The translations under genes were made by a program, and so were the position numbers. DNA of 64,000 nt from Sulfolobales archaeon (GTDB lineage: Archaea; Thermoproteota; Thermoprotei_A; Sulfolobales; NBVN01), in the NCBI GenBank assembly GCA_026419835.1, contig JAOAKQ010000001.1, positions 62,001 through 126,000 of the forward strand, given 5' to 3'. Within the stretch, counting starts at the first letter, position 1; each line of letters opens with the position of its first letter. Under the pieces are notes generated by a model. That model made no database searches. It was given only the letters and a program-made list of their open reading frames with translations, and was not told where the DNA came from. Below, in pieces: positions 16,888-26,289 of this stretch.

Positions 16888-17289
16888 ATGAAGAGGTTCG
16901 TAGTGGTTGACTCTAATAGATGTGTCGGGTGCCACCTCTGCGTCTACGCCTGCACTAACAGATTCGGCTACGTCGGTATGGGTAAGTCGGCCATACACGT
17001 CAGGTCGGCTGGTGGTGTTGAAAGAGGTTTCGTAGTGGTGGTTTGTAGAGCTTGTAAAGACCCGCCGTGCGCTAGAGCGTGTCCAGTTAACGCTCTAGTC
17101 CTTAGGCAGGGCGGTGGCGTGATTCTAAATACAGCTAAGTGCATAGGTTGCGGGTACTGCGTTAACGCTTGCGATATAGGTGCTGTAATGTGGGATTCGG
17201 AGTTCATGAAGCCGGTTATATGTACTCACTGCGGTTACTGCGTTGGCTTCTGTCCTCACGGTGTGATAGCTTTAGAGGAGGTGAGGTAG
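16888..17289 (+). CDS. Four-cluster ferredoxin-type iron-sulfur protein
   Basis: This is a 133-residue electron carrier with sixteen Cys in four groups: C12/15/18/22, C53/56/61/65, C85/88/91/95 and C112/115/118/122. It resembles HycB/YdhY-type subunits that pass electrons to or from a molybdenum or tungsten enzyme. It ends one base before the aldehyde ferredoxin oxidoreductase gene, which strongly suggests that it is that enzyme's electron partner. The ATG at 16888 begins the first Cys group at the usual distance; an AATTCAAATACC stretch near 16846 could be the promoter. Confidence 0.9.
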   Translation: MKRFVVVDSNRCVGCHLCVYACTNRFGYVGMGKSAIHVRSAGGVERGFVVVVCRACKDPPCARACPVNALVLRQGGGVILNTAKCIGCGYCVNACDIGAVMWDSEFMKPVICTHCGYCVGFCPHGVIALEEVR

Positions 17290-17290
17290 C

Positions 17291-19099
17291 GTGAGTAGCT
17301 GGGTAAAGACCCTTTCTAGAGTGCTCTACATAGATCTTAGTAGAAAGCAGTTCTGGGTTGAAGACAGAGAAGACCTCTTCAGTAAGTGGCTCGGAGGTAC
17401 GGGTGTCGCAATACAGCTGTACAAGGAGGAGGTACCGAGAAGAGCTGATCCTCTAGGACCTGAGAACGTGGCGGTCTTCGCTATAGGGCCTCTCACGGGA
17501 GTCTTTCCAATGGCTTCTAAGGTCGTGTCGATCTTCAAGTCGCCTCTCAATGGCTATGTAGCTGAATCCCACGCAGGTGGGAGAGCGGCTACGGCAATTA
17601 GGTACGCCGGCTACGGAGCTATAGTCGTTAAAGGTTCGAGCGATATACCGATCTACGCAATCGTAGATGAAGAAAAGGTGAGATTTAGAGACGCTGGAGC
17701 GCTGTGGGGTATGAGAAGTTCGGAGACTGTAGGTAGGGTACTGAGAGAAGCTCTACCCGGTGCTGGGTTTAGAACGATTATGAGAATAGGTAGGGCTGGT
17801 GAAAGACTTGTTAGGTACTCCAACCTAGCTGTTGAAACGTACAGACACTTCGGGAGGATGGGGCTTGGTGCCGTGTTTGGCTCTAAGAAGCTGAAAGCTC
17901 TTATTGTAATGGGTAGAAGAGGGTTTAAACTTCCCGACCCGAAGACCTATAGAGAAGTCTATAAGGAAATATTCGAACTAACGAAAGGACCCGCTACTAG
18001 GAAGTACCACGACTTGGGCACCGCTGCGAATATAATGGTTCTCGATAAGCTGGGAGCGCTACCGACCAGAAACCTCTCTAGTGGGAGATTTGAGGGTGCT
18101 AGAGAGATTAGTGGTGAGAAACTCGCAGAAGAAAATCTATCGAGGAGATTGGCGTGCACCGCGTGCCCGGTTGCCTGTATCCACCTAGCGGCTATAAGGG
18201 AAGAATACGAAGACGAGAAGTACTTCTACAAGATCGAGTTCGTTCCATACGATCACGAACCTATATACGCTCTTGGATGCAACCTGGGGATTAGCGATAG
18301 GTACGGACTACTGAAGCTAATTAAAGTTGTAGAAGATGAGGGGGTGGACTCCATATCCACGGGGGTAGTTCTAGCGTGGGCTACTGAAGCTCTTGAAAGA
18401 GGTATTATCACCTTGAAGGATACTCTAGTCGAGCTTAGGTGGGGTAACTGGAGAAACTACGTTAAAGCCGTTAGCTACATAGTCCTGCAGCCGAACGATT
18501 TCTACAGGACCCTAGCACTAGGAGTTGAGGAGGCCGCAGCTAAGTACGGTGGCCTAGACTTCGCTCTAGCTTATAATAGAGTAGAGCCTGCTGGCTACCA
18601 CACAGGACCTCTGTACCACTCGTCACTAGCTATAGGATTCAGGCACTCCCACCTAGATGGAGGAGCTTACTCCATGGACCAGAACTTAGTTGCGTCTGGA
18701 GGTCCTACTCCCAGCCCAGAAGAGGCCGCTAAGATGATTATTGAGGAAGAGTCGTGGAGGCAGATACTTAACTCCATGGTAATATGTCTCTTCGCTCGCG
18801 GTGTATACGGTAGGAGTGCTGTAGAGAAAGCTTTGAGGAGCCTAGGTTACAGTATCGATGCGTCTAAGTTGGTAGAGCTAGGAAAGCAGATATACCTAGA
18901 GAAGCACGCAGTTAAGATTTTAGAAGGATTCGAACCTGAGAAAATGAGAATACCGAGAAGAGCTCTTGAAACACCAACACCGCTAGGAAACGTTTCAGAA
19001 GAGTACGTAAGGAAGATCGTGGAGCACTACGCGAAACTAGTGAAAGAGTATGCTAAGAAAATAGAAAGCGGAAATCCGGAGAAGTGTGTTTCGTGCTAG
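17291..19099 (+). CDS. Aldehyde ferredoxin oxidoreductase-family tungstoenzyme
   Basis: AOR-family enzymes carry a tungstopterin and a [4Fe-4S] cluster and oxidise aldehydes with ferredoxin as acceptor. The cluster ligands are C289, C292 and C296 (CTACPVAC) and C499 (VICLFARG), which match the spacing of the characterised Pyrococcus enzyme. The N-terminal pterin-binding block (GPLTGVFPMASKV) is intact. The 602-residue length is typical. The GTG start at 17291 follows a GAGGAGGTGAG site and sits one base behind the ferredoxin gene. Which aldehyde is used is not visible; a closer match to the YdhV-like branch is suggested by the polyferredoxin partner. Confidence 0.92.
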   Translation: MSSWVKTLSRVLYIDLSRKQFWVEDREDLFSKWLGGTGVAIQLYKEEVPRRADPLGPENVAVFAIGPLTGVFPMASKVVSIFKSPLNGYVAESHAGGRAATAIRYAGYGAIVVKGSSDIPIYAIVDEEKVRFRDAGALWGMRSSETVGRVLREALPGAGFRTIMRIGRAGERLVRYSNLAVETYRHFGRMGLGAVFGSKKLKALIVMGRRGFKLPDPKTYREVYKEIFELTKGPATRKYHDLGTAANIMVLDKLGALPTRNLSSGRFEGAREISGEKLAEENLSRRLACTACPVACIHLAAIREEYEDEKYFYKIEFVPYDHEPIYALGCNLGISDRYGLLKLIKVVEDEGVDSISTGVVLAWATEALERGIITLKDTLVELRWGNWRNYVKAVSYIVLQPNDFYRTLALGVEEAAAKYGGLDFALAYNRVEPAGYHTGPLYHSSLAIGFRHSHLDGGAYSMDQNLVASGGPTPSPEEAAKMIIEEESWRQILNSMVICLFARGVYGRSAVEKALRSLGYSIDASKLVELGKQIYLEKHAVKILEGFEPEKMRIPRRALETPTPLGNVSEEYVRKIVEHYAKLVKEYAKKIESGNPEKCVSC

Positions 19100-19104
19100 C
19101 ACAC

Positions 19105-20517
19105 TTAGAATACTTCTAGCTTAACAACTCTTCTAAGAACCGCTAAGAGCTCCAAAGACTTACTTGCTTTAACGTAGTTAAATACATCATCTAAGTTCTT
19201 TAAGACCGTGAAGACTTGAAGCCCATTTTCTTCTAACTTAAGTGACTTAGCGTATTCTTCTAAAACCTGGTGGGCGTGTACGTACTTCCTCTTTCTCAAA
19301 GTAAATATGCGTCCAGAGGGAGTTACGTAAGGACCGTAGCCTCTACTCGTGCCGTAGTACTTTGAAATAAAGGAGTTGATATCGTTTACTCTCCCCAGTG
19401 GAGGTCCTAAATGAACTTCGTACTGGGGGAGCTCTCTGGGTATTACGGTTACTACAACTACTGCTTCAGAAATTTCGTCACTCCAACTTGAGTAACTTAC
19501 TACTACAAACCCAGCCTTCTCTAAGAAGTTAACTAGCGACCTCGCAGTTGACTTCAGCTTACCCCATAGAACGTCTGGCGCGATCTTACTAGATATCTTA
19601 AACACCATACCCACAATCTCACGCTCAGTCTCGGTCGCTAGTTGACGCAGGTTCTCTATATCGATATATTCGGGACGCTTAACTCCGGATAGGAGCATTT
19701 CCTTAGATGGTTTTTGAAGAAAGATCGACGAAGCTAGTACAACCCTAGCTAGAGATTCTGCGGATACCGCAGAAGCGGCGTTTCTTTTAGCATCCACTGG
19801 GTCCGGAACGATTAGCGGAGCTTTAAATACCTTCCTTAAGTAACTATAGCTTAATTTAACGGATTCTTCATCAACAATAACTACCTCGCCGAGATACCAT
19901 TTGGTAATATTTCTTAGTGTACTGAAGAAATTCCCGTATTTAATGATTAGCAACTCCGTGAGGTAGCCCGAGAATCCCTCGAACTTTATCTCCGCTCCGT
20001 AAACTCCGACGCTCTTAAAGAAAGCTTTAAGTAGTCTAACCTCATCTTTCATTCTCTCGGATAGCTTGTTCAGCACGTACCTAGTGTGAAATGGTGTTCT
20101 ATCGACAGCCGTTCTTATTTCCGAGATATCCCGGGCCCAGTAGGCTGGGACTATGTCTACTTCGTACTTACCTAGCTGAAGATGTATGTATGGGTGTGTA
20201 GAGTACCTTAGCCTAGCACTTTCGTAGAGATTTTCTAAGACTTTTAGAAGAGGTACAACAACATTCTTCTCAAGCCACTCCCTACTGATATCACTGTACT
20301 TTATGAGTAGAAATACGTCTAAGTCCACCATACCTCTTAATTCAGTGCCCTTAGCAACGGACCCGTGCAGCTCTACGGTAAATTCGTAGGGTATTCTCAG
20401 AGATTCCTCCACGATTTTCCTAACTTCCTCATATATTCTAAGAGCTTCGTCTCTCTCTTCTTCGCGAGGTTTAAGTTCGTAGAGAGATTCCTCCAGTATT
20501 CTCTCAATATCACCCAT
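19105..20517 (-). CDS. cca: CCA-adding enzyme, archaeal class I
   Basis: This tRNA nucleotidyltransferase adds or repairs the 3'-terminal CCA of tRNAs. The nucleotidyltransferase motif is HGSVAKGTELRG.. with G52-S53 and the catalytic D65/D67 (VDLDVF). The middle and C-terminal parts (FSGYLTELLIIKYG, and the RNA-binding tail) fit the archaeal family, and 470 residues is usual. It overlaps thpR by 8 bases; this cca-thpR order is common in archaea. Its start at 20517 (ATG) is secure. At least one tRNA in the window (initiator Met) already encodes its CCA. Confidence 0.95.
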   Translation of the reverse strand: MGDIERILEESLYELKPREEERDEALRIYEEVRKIVEESLRIPYEFTVELHGSVAKGTELRGMVDLDVFLLIKYSDISREWLEKNVVVPLLKVLENLYESARLRYSTHPYIHLQLGKYEVDIVPAYWARDISEIRTAVDRTPFHTRYVLNKLSERMKDEVRLLKAFFKSVGVYGAEIKFEGFSGYLTELLIIKYGNFFSTLRNITKWYLGEVVIVDEESVKLSYSYLRKVFKAPLIVPDPVDAKRNAASAVSAESLARVVLASSIFLQKPSKEMLLSGVKRPEYIDIENLRQLATETEREIVGMVFKISSKIAPDVLWGKLKSTARSLVNFLEKAGFVVVSYSSWSDEISEAVVVVTVIPRELPQYEVHLGPPLGRVNDINSFISKYYGTSRGYGPYVTPSGRIFTLRKRKYVHAHQVLEEYAKSLKLEENGLQVFTVLKNLDDVFNYVKASKSLELLAVLRRVVKLEVF

Positions 20518-21082
20518 CGTTCTTCAGCCTAAATACAGCTACGTCGCTATATATCGGTCCCTTTGGAGTCAGCTGACTTTTCTTAAGTTTAACTTGTGTT
20601 ACGGGACTTACTCCAAAGTCTACTAGCTCGTACTTCCTGATGTAGGTTAATAAACACTCGTGCCTGTACCTACCCTTGATTCTGGCGACGGTGATGTGTG
20701 GAACGAACTCTTCGCGGTCTTCTTCAGCTAGAGTCTTCAAGCAGTTTTCGAAGGAGTTTCTCACTATTCTCAGTTCTTCAGCACCTTCTCTAACACCTAC
20801 CCACACAACTCTAGGTCTCGCTACGCTGGGAAAAGCACCTACTCCGCGCAGACTTAAACTGAATTTCTTGAAGTTCCTAACAACGTTTAAGCACTCGATT
20901 ATTCTAGGTACGTGGATCTCGGGAACTTCACCTATGAACCTCAGCGTGAGGTGGATATTCTCGTCTTCTACAGGCTTAATACCTCCGTCAATAGAGCAGG
21001 AAGCTACAACATCCCTAAACTCCAAGATCTTTCTCCAAGTATCGGCATTCTCCAACTCTACAGCAACGAATAGCCTAACCAC
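20510..21082 (-). CDS. thpR: RNA 2',3'-cyclic phosphodiesterase (ThpR/LigT)
   Basis: 2H-phosphoesterase family enzymes act on 2',3'-cyclic ends of RNA and may ligate tRNA halves via 2'-5' bonds in vitro. The two HxT motifs are H44-L-T46 (NIHLTLRFIGE) and H129-I-T131 (VPHITVARIK). The 190-residue length is normal. It is upstream of and overlaps cca by 8 bases on the same strand, which fits a tRNA processing unit. The intergenic 21083-21295 region upstream contains a TATTTATAC box near 21149 that may be its promoter but no further gene. Confidence 0.92.
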   Translation of the reverse strand: MVRLFVAVELENADTWRKILEFRDVVASCSIDGGIKPVEDENIHLTLRFIGEVPEIHVPRIIECLNVVRNFKKFSLSLRGVGAFPSVARPRVVWVGVREGAEELRIVRNSFENCLKTLAEEDREEFVPHITVARIKGRYRHECLLTYIRKYELVDFGVSPVTQVKLKKSQLTPKGPIYSDVAVFRLKNDG

Positions 21083-21295
21083 GTTCCCACCACCACGTAC
21101 ACCTGCGGATGGGGTTCGCGTCCTACCGTAATCACTATAACTACGCGTATTTATACCGTACTCACCACTCCTAGTTCAAAGCACGGTTAGCAATGCTGGA
21201 GATGACTATACTAAGATGCCAGGTTTGCGAGTAGCTAGCAAAACGACCTACTCTACATGAAGATAGAGCGCACGATATTTCCAAACTTTCAGCAC

Positions 21296-21991
21296 CTACA
21301 GCTTTGGAGAACTGATCTGCTTTAGCACGCCCTCAAATAGATTCATAGACCTATCAACGTATTCGAGTAATCTGGCATCGTGAGTTACTATTATAACCGT
21401 CGTGCTGAAGTCTTTCTTTATGTCTAAAAATAGCTCAGCTACTTTAATAGCATTAGACCAATCTAAGTTCGCAGTAGGTTCGTCAGCCAGTAGAACTGAG
21501 GGAGTCGTAACTAGAGCTCTACCTATAGCTACCCTCTGCTTTTCCCCCCCTGAAAGCTTCCCAACTTTTACACTAGCTTTTTCCTCAAGCCCTACGTACT
21601 CGAGTACCTCCATCACCTTCTTTCTTCTAACACCAGCATCAACACCTGCGAGAAGTAGTGGTATCTCAACGTTCTCGTAAACCGTCATACTATCGACTAC
21701 AGCGAAGTCTTGAGGTATGTAGCTGCACACGTTATTTCTATACAGTGCTAGCCCGTACTCATCTAGCATGTTCAAGTTGTATCCATCTACAATTACTTCA
21801 CCTTTATCAGGTCTCTCGAGTCCGGCAATGATCTTTAGTAGAGTAGTTTTACCCGAGCCGCTGGGACCGTGAATACCTACGACCTCGCCCCTATACGCAA
21901 TCATGTTTATACCTCTCAGTATGCTAATACTCGACCCTAGGTACTTATACGACTTCCACACATCTCTCAACAGCACGACTACATCAGCCAT
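21296..21991 (-). CDS. ABC transporter ATP-binding protein (LolD/MacB-like)
   Basis: The 231-residue ATPase has Walker A GPSGSGKT at 42-49, a Q-loop around YIPQDF, the signature LSGGEKQ at 146-152, Walker B ending in LLADEPTANLD (169-177) and the H-loop in IIVTHDAR. The sequence is closest in style to the LolD/MacB group, which usually works with FtsX-type permeases. No such permease is adjacent; instead a small four-segment membrane protein gene is upstream (9-base gap). The start ATG at 21991 is secure. The substrate cannot be predicted. Confidence 0.9.
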   Translation of the reverse strand: MADVVVLLRDVWKSYKYLGSSISILRGINMIAYRGEVVGIHGPSGSGKTTLLKIIAGLERPDKGEVIVDGYNLNMLDEYGLALYRNNVCSYIPQDFAVVDSMTVYENVEIPLLLAGVDAGVRRKKVMEVLEYVGLEEKASVKVGKLSGGEKQRVAIGRALVTTPSVLLADEPTANLDWSNAIKVAELFLDIKKDFSTTVIIVTHDARLLEYVDRSMNLFEGVLKQISSPKL

Positions 21992-22000
21992 GCCGCTACC

Positions 22001-22426
22001 TCAGACTATAGTTACGCTACCACTTTCTTTAACTTTTCTCATATAGTACGTGAGGAGAACCACGCATAGAAGCGCAGAGAGAAGTAGTGTAGATAGGGCG
22101 GTGCTCAATCTTCCCGAGGTAGCTGTAGCTAGAGATAGGGGTAGTGCTATTAGAAGTGAAATAGCGATCTTAAGCGAGTTGAATTGTCTTGGAATGGCTC
22201 CACTAATAAGCATTAGGTAGAAGAGTTGCATGTAGGATAGCTTCCCGTACTCTACCGTAGTTAAACTAGCTATTGACGCCAGTATCGGAATGAGGTTAGC
22301 GGCACCAGAATTCCGAGTAAAATACGCAAGAAAAGAAAGTGGTAGAGAAGCTGAAAGCAGCACTACATGAGAGGATGTTGTTGTAAGCAATCTCCCAGCC
22401 ATATCGAGAATTTCGATAGCTCTCAC
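22001..22426 (-). CDS. Small membrane protein, probable partner of ABC ATPase
   Basis: A 141-residue protein with about four hydrophobic segments and no recognised motif. It lies directly upstream of the ABC ATPase gene (9-base spacing, same strand), so it is probably cotranscribed and could be a reduced membrane component. It lacks the length and the extracytoplasmic domain of FtsX permeases, so it might instead be a remnant of one or an accessory protein. The start ATG or GTG at 22426 sits close to a perfect inverted repeat further upstream (22465-22484). Confidence 0.6.
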   Translation of the reverse strand: MRAIEILDMAGRLLTTTSSHVVLLSASLPLSFLAYFTRNSGAANLIPILASIASLTTVEYGKLSYMQLFYLMLISGAIPRQFNSLKIAISLLIALPLSLATATSGRLSTALSTLLLSALLCVVLLTYYMRKVKESGSVTIV

Positions 22427-22464
22427 AACGCCTACCCCGTTCGAGTATAGCTCGCAGGTTTTTA

Positions 22465-22484
22465 GTGACGAAGTAAATCGTCAC
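22465..22484. repeat. Perfect inverted repeat, 7-base arms
   Basis: GTGACGA (22465-22471) and TCGTCAC (22478-22484) flank a six-base loop. The element lies 38 bases upstream of the start of the small membrane-protein gene on the minus strand, in its probable promoter region, so it could be an operator or an RNA hairpin. Confidence 0.5.
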
Positions 22485-22516
22485 GACATCTGAATTCAAG
22501 CGGAGCTGTGGGAGTG

Positions 22517-22568
22517 TTTAGTAGGTCGATCGCCCTTCAATACCGCCGCTTCCTCCGCGACTACTAAA
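22517..22568. repeat. Longer inverted repeat in divergent intergenic region
   Basis: TTTAGTAG (22517-22524) and CTACTAAA (22561-22568) are perfect arms. The pairing continues as GTCG with CGA if one base bulges. The enclosed part is about 36 bases and pyrimidine-rich. It lies between the divergent small membrane-protein and aglB genes. It may be a structured RNA or a spaced operator; no gene is visible. Confidence 0.4.
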
Positions 22569-22664
22569 ATAGCTCACCAAGTACTAAAGGCTTCAGTGGA
22601 TTTCTCCATCGAGTAACCTCAAAGCGCGTCTCAACGTCTCATCTCGGTAGGTTAGGAAGATAGG

Positions 22665-22675
22665 TAATTATAAAA
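22665..22675 (+). promoter_or_regulatory. TATA box of aglB
   Basis: TAATTATAAAA is centred about 24 bases upstream of the TTG start at 22694, as expected for a leaderless archaeal transcript. It is one of the clearest boxes in the window. Confidence 0.6.
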
Positions 22676-22693
22676 CTTTCTAGGAGTAGATTC

Positions 22694-25069
22694 TTGGAGT
22701 TTAAATTGGGTAAGAGCGTGCTGAAGAGATCCAGCAAGCGCGGAATTAGGAACGCGCTGCTAAACGTAGTAACGAGTGGGAGATTCTTCTCAGCGCTTGG
22801 GCTAGTTTTACTCACTCTATCGATTACGTACGGATGCTACCTCAGATTACAGATTGTTCAAAATTCGATTAAGTACGGCTACGGCCCGACATTCTACGAG
22901 CTCGACCCCTTTCAAGAATACTTTATTGCGAGCGTGCTTCTCGAGCGCGGCTTGGACTACCTCACGTACTTAAATCGCTATAATAACCTTACGCGAATAT
23001 TCTGGTACCCGTGGGGTAGGGACTTTACGCACAGTGCCTACATAGGTCTTCCGTTCTTTTCTATTGGGACATACTACGTAGCTAGATTGTTCAATCCAAG
23101 CCTAACTCTATACGAATGGATGGTCTACTTACCGCCACTTCTCTTTATAGTCTCTGTTGTTGGAGTGTATCTAACCATACGCGAGATATCTTCGGACCTA
23201 CCTGCCGGGATATCTTCTCTAGCTTACTCGCTGATGTTCAATAGCAGGCAGCTAGCTGGCTTCACAGTCAAGTACTCTATAGGTCTGGCTTTTCTCTCCA
23301 TCGCTATATTTCTACACATACGAGCGTGGAAGAAGAGAGACTTCCTCACAGCTTCACTCGCGGGAACTATGATCGGTCTATCAGCCTTAGGATGGGCTGG
23401 ATTTAACCTAGTGTTCGCAGCTATGGTTGCCCACGTAGTGCTCATACCTTTAATAAGGAGGCCAAGCGTTAAAGACATCCTACTCTGGGTAGTGGAGTAC
23501 TCTCCACTACTGATACTTCAGCTCTCAGCTCCGACCTACGGTATTAGGTATGTTACTAGGTCGGTCGGAATTCTAGGACCTATATCGGTACTAATACTGG
23601 CGCTAGGCTATCTCATATACAGCGCCAAGAAGTCGAGACTTTCCGAGTACCTGGGAATAATATCTGAGAAACCGAGACTTACGTACCTAGCGATTCTCGC
23701 GCTAGTCGGTTTGGGAGGTGTATACCTGGTCATCGGCGGAAAACTAGCTCTAGCTGGCAAGGCTCTAGCCGCTGTCGGTCTCGGAACGCTAACGCACGTA
23801 ATTGTTGAAACAGTTGCTGAGTACCAGCCTGGAGGTACTCAGGAGGTTTTAATGAGTTTAGGTACGGTTGCGGTATACTCAGCTCTTTCCGTGGTGTACG
23901 TAGTTCTAAGTAGCTTGTTCAAGAAGAGGGACTTGAAGTATGGGTGGTACGCCCTCCTAGTTGCGATAGCTTTAATAATTGCTTCACTTATCTACGGAAG
24001 GCAGGAGACGCAGATTTCGAGATTCGTAGTATCAGCCGCTATAGCTGCTGGTCTCATACTAATGGCGATAGGCTCGAGGTTAGATGACGAACTACTCTTT
24101 CTCACAACATTCTTCGCTTTCTCTATCGTCGGAACCATCAATATCTCATACTTCATATACCTACTTGCAGCAGCTTCAACGATCCTAGCTGGGTACTTGG
24201 TGTACGTACTAATATCTAACGCTCTAAACCGAAGGTCGGGAGTTCTAAGTAAGTTGGTATCGGTAGTGCTGATCTCTATGTACGTAATTTCAGTAGTTTT
24301 TCAAGGCTCTACTACGTGGGTTAGAGCGTACAGCGCTCAGCTACCTACAATTGTAGAAGCATCTCTAGGTCTTAACGTAGAAGCACCGGTGTGGGTAGAT
24401 GGGCTTAGGTGGATTAGAGAAAACACACCTAAAGACGCTGTTGTAGTATCGTGGTGGGACTATGGCTACTGGATAAGTGTGGTTGGTCAGAGAGCCTCCG
24501 TAGCTGATGGAGCTACGATTAACGTAACTCAGATAGAGCTTCTAGCTGACGCATTAACTAGTACTGAGGAGAAGGCTCTAGATGTATTCGTTAAAAGCTT
24601 CAGGATAAGACCGGATAGACTCTATGTCGCCGCGTACGAAGTCTTCATGGTTGACGCAGCAATGTACTCCTTCTACCCAGGCCCACTGATACTGGGCAAC
24701 ACCATTCTCGGGGCTGACGCAGCTAAGGGTATTGCGGCTATATACAAAATAGCCGGTAAATCTGCTCCGGTGTACGTATATAGCGATCCGAGAACTGGTG
24801 TAGCGGCCGGCCTACCGGACTGGACTTCCGAGAATCTGACTTCCACACTACTATACAAGATACTCGTAGACGCAGCTTACAGAGTTTGGGGGCTCGGCGG
24901 TCTTAGAGGCGCGTTTCTCTATAGGAACATTCAGCAGCCCCCTGAAATACCTAGACCGACACTATCACTCTTCGAACCAGCTTACATATCGACATCACTG
25001 CTGTATTCTCAAGGTCAGTACTCGATCTACGTGCTGCTAGCTATCTACAAGGTGAAAATAGCTTCATGA
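22694..25069 (+). CDS. aglB: Oligosaccharyltransferase AglB/STT3
   Basis: AglB moves the lipid-linked glycan to asparagines in N-glycosylation sequons outside the cytoplasmic membrane. The catalytic WWDYG motif is at residues 587-591, at the start of the soluble C-terminal domain. The N-terminal two thirds hold about 12-13 membrane segments, with the acidic first loop (YGPTFYELDPFQEY) containing the expected DPF-like catalytic Asp region. The length of 791 residues suits the short archaeal type. The start is TTG at 22694 behind a clear TATA box. The stop overlaps the ATG of the MtaD-like gene (ATGA). Confidence 0.94.
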   Translation: MEFKLGKSVLKRSSKRGIRNALLNVVTSGRFFSALGLVLLTLSITYGCYLRLQIVQNSIKYGYGPTFYELDPFQEYFIASVLLERGLDYLTYLNRYNNLTRIFWYPWGRDFTHSAYIGLPFFSIGTYYVARLFNPSLTLYEWMVYLPPLLFIVSVVGVYLTIREISSDLPAGISSLAYSLMFNSRQLAGFTVKYSIGLAFLSIAIFLHIRAWKKRDFLTASLAGTMIGLSALGWAGFNLVFAAMVAHVVLIPLIRRPSVKDILLWVVEYSPLLILQLSAPTYGIRYVTRSVGILGPISVLILALGYLIYSAKKSRLSEYLGIISEKPRLTYLAILALVGLGGVYLVIGGKLALAGKALAAVGLGTLTHVIVETVAEYQPGGTQEVLMSLGTVAVYSALSVVYVVLSSLFKKRDLKYGWYALLVAIALIIASLIYGRQETQISRFVVSAAIAAGLILMAIGSRLDDELLFLTTFFAFSIVGTINISYFIYLLAAASTILAGYLVYVLISNALNRRSGVLSKLVSVVLISMYVISVVFQGSTTWVRAYSAQLPTIVEASLGLNVEAPVWVDGLRWIRENTPKDAVVVSWWDYGYWISVVGQRASVADGATINVTQIELLADALTSTEEKALDVFVKSFRIRPDRLYVAAYEVFMVDAAMYSFYPGPLILGNTILGADAAKGIAAIYKIAGKSAPVYVYSDPRTGVAAGLPDWTSENLTSTLLYKILVDAAYRVWGLGGLRGAFLYRNIQQPPEIPRPTLSLFEPAYISTSLLYSQGQYSIYVLLAIYKVKIAS

Positions 25070-26289
25070 AGAAATTATGCGGTAGGTACGTTCTAGTATC
25101 AGCTTACGAAGTAATTGAAAACGCTTGCGTAGTTTTCGACGAGAAGATCGTCGCAGTAGAGAAAGGTGATAACATCTCGGAAGACACCGTCGTAACGCAT
25201 GGATTCGCGAGTATACATACCCACCTAGGTCTATACCCTATTAGAACGACGCTAGATAGTTATCTAAGACTCGACGAATGGGTTCGTAAGTGTGTGTGGC
25301 CCTGGGAGAGGTACCTACGTCAAGAACCTGAGCTAAGCTACGCATCCGCCGTACTAGCTCTCTCTAAGCTCGTTTTAAGTGGGGTAACGGCTGTCGCAGA
25401 TATGCACTTTAACGAAGATCTTGTAGCTGAGGCATTTCTAAGGATCGGGGTTAGAGGTGACCTGAGCGTTGCGATCATGTCGAAAGGTGTTTACGAATCT
25501 CTAGACGAAGCTCTGCGAGATAATCTAGAGCTAGCTAGAAAGCTAAGAAGTTCGGACTTGTTGAAGGTTAGACTGGGACCTACTACACCTAGATTGCTAA
25601 CACCGGAGGAGTTTAAGAAAGTTGTTGAAGTTGCGGGTGAAATCGGTGTAGGCATCCATACTCACATTGCGGAAGTTCCCGATGACGCTGAGTACCTCAA
25701 GAGGGAGCGTGGAATGAGTTTAAAGGACTTCATAGAGTACGTAGACTTACGGAGGGTAAGCACTATAGTAGCTCACGGAGTTTGGTTAGATTCCGACTCG
25801 CTTAGCGCACTGGCACATCCAAACGTTGCAATAGCTCACTGCCCTTCATCAAATACTCTACTGAGAGACGGTGCAGCACCCGTGAGAAACTATCTCGAAA
25901 AGAATGTTAGAGTAGGTCTAGGGGTAGACGTGTCTCCAACCTATAGTATGCTAGATGAGATCAGAGCGGCGCTACCGCTTCATCTAGGTAGAGGCGACCT
26001 AGGGTTTAGAGAACTCTTCAACGCCGCAACCTCTACCGGCTATAGAGCTCTAGGTATAGGTAGTGGTCTCATTGAGATTGGTGAGACGGCCGATATCGTG
26101 CTGTGGCGCTTAAGCGAACCTACTCCAGACCCCGTTACCGGGGTTGTGGCTTTTGCTAATGTTAGCGAGGTTTACGTAATGGGAAGGAAGATAGTCGAGG
26201 GAGGACAGCTAGTTGGAGTACCGAGTAGTGAAATAAGAGAGTTCGAGAAGAATGTGGTGAGGCATCGCAGAAAATGCCTCTCCACGTAG
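25066..26289 (+). CDS. Amidohydrolase, MtaD/SsnA-like (5'-methylthioadenosine/SAH deaminase family)
   Basis: This metal-dependent deaminase family hydrolyses amino groups of purine derivatives or related compounds. Metal ligands are visible as H51-T-H53 (SIHTHLG), a later His in HTHIAEV, the HCPSSN block and the Asp of GVDVSP. The 407-residue length is typical. It overlaps the end of aglB by four bases (ATGA), so it is translationally coupled to a functionally unrelated gene. The exact substrate (methylthioadenosine, adenosylhomocysteine or another purine) cannot be read from the motifs. Confidence 0.83.
   Translation: MKKLCGRYVLVSAYEVIENACVVFDEKIVAVEKGDNISEDTVVTHGFASIHTHLGLYPIRTTLDSYLRLDEWVRKCVWPWERYLRQEPELSYASAVLALSKLVLSGVTAVADMHFNEDLVAEAFLRIGVRGDLSVAIMSKGVYESLDEALRDNLELARKLRSSDLLKVRLGPTTPRLLTPEEFKKVVEVAGEIGVGIHTHIAEVPDDAEYLKRERGMSLKDFIEYVDLRRVSTIVAHGVWLDSDSLSALAHPNVAIAHCPSSNTLLRDGAAPVRNYLEKNVRVGLGVDVSPTYSMLDEIRAALPLHLGRGDLGFRELFNAATSTGYRALGIGSGLIEIGETADIVLWRLSEPTPDPVTGVVAFANVSEVYVMGRKIVEGGQLVGVPSSEIREFEKNVVRHRRKCLST

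Noticed and set aside
21200-21239. Tiny reading frame MLEMTILRCQVCE with a CxxC
   Set aside because: Only 13 codons, no promoter and no conservation evidence.
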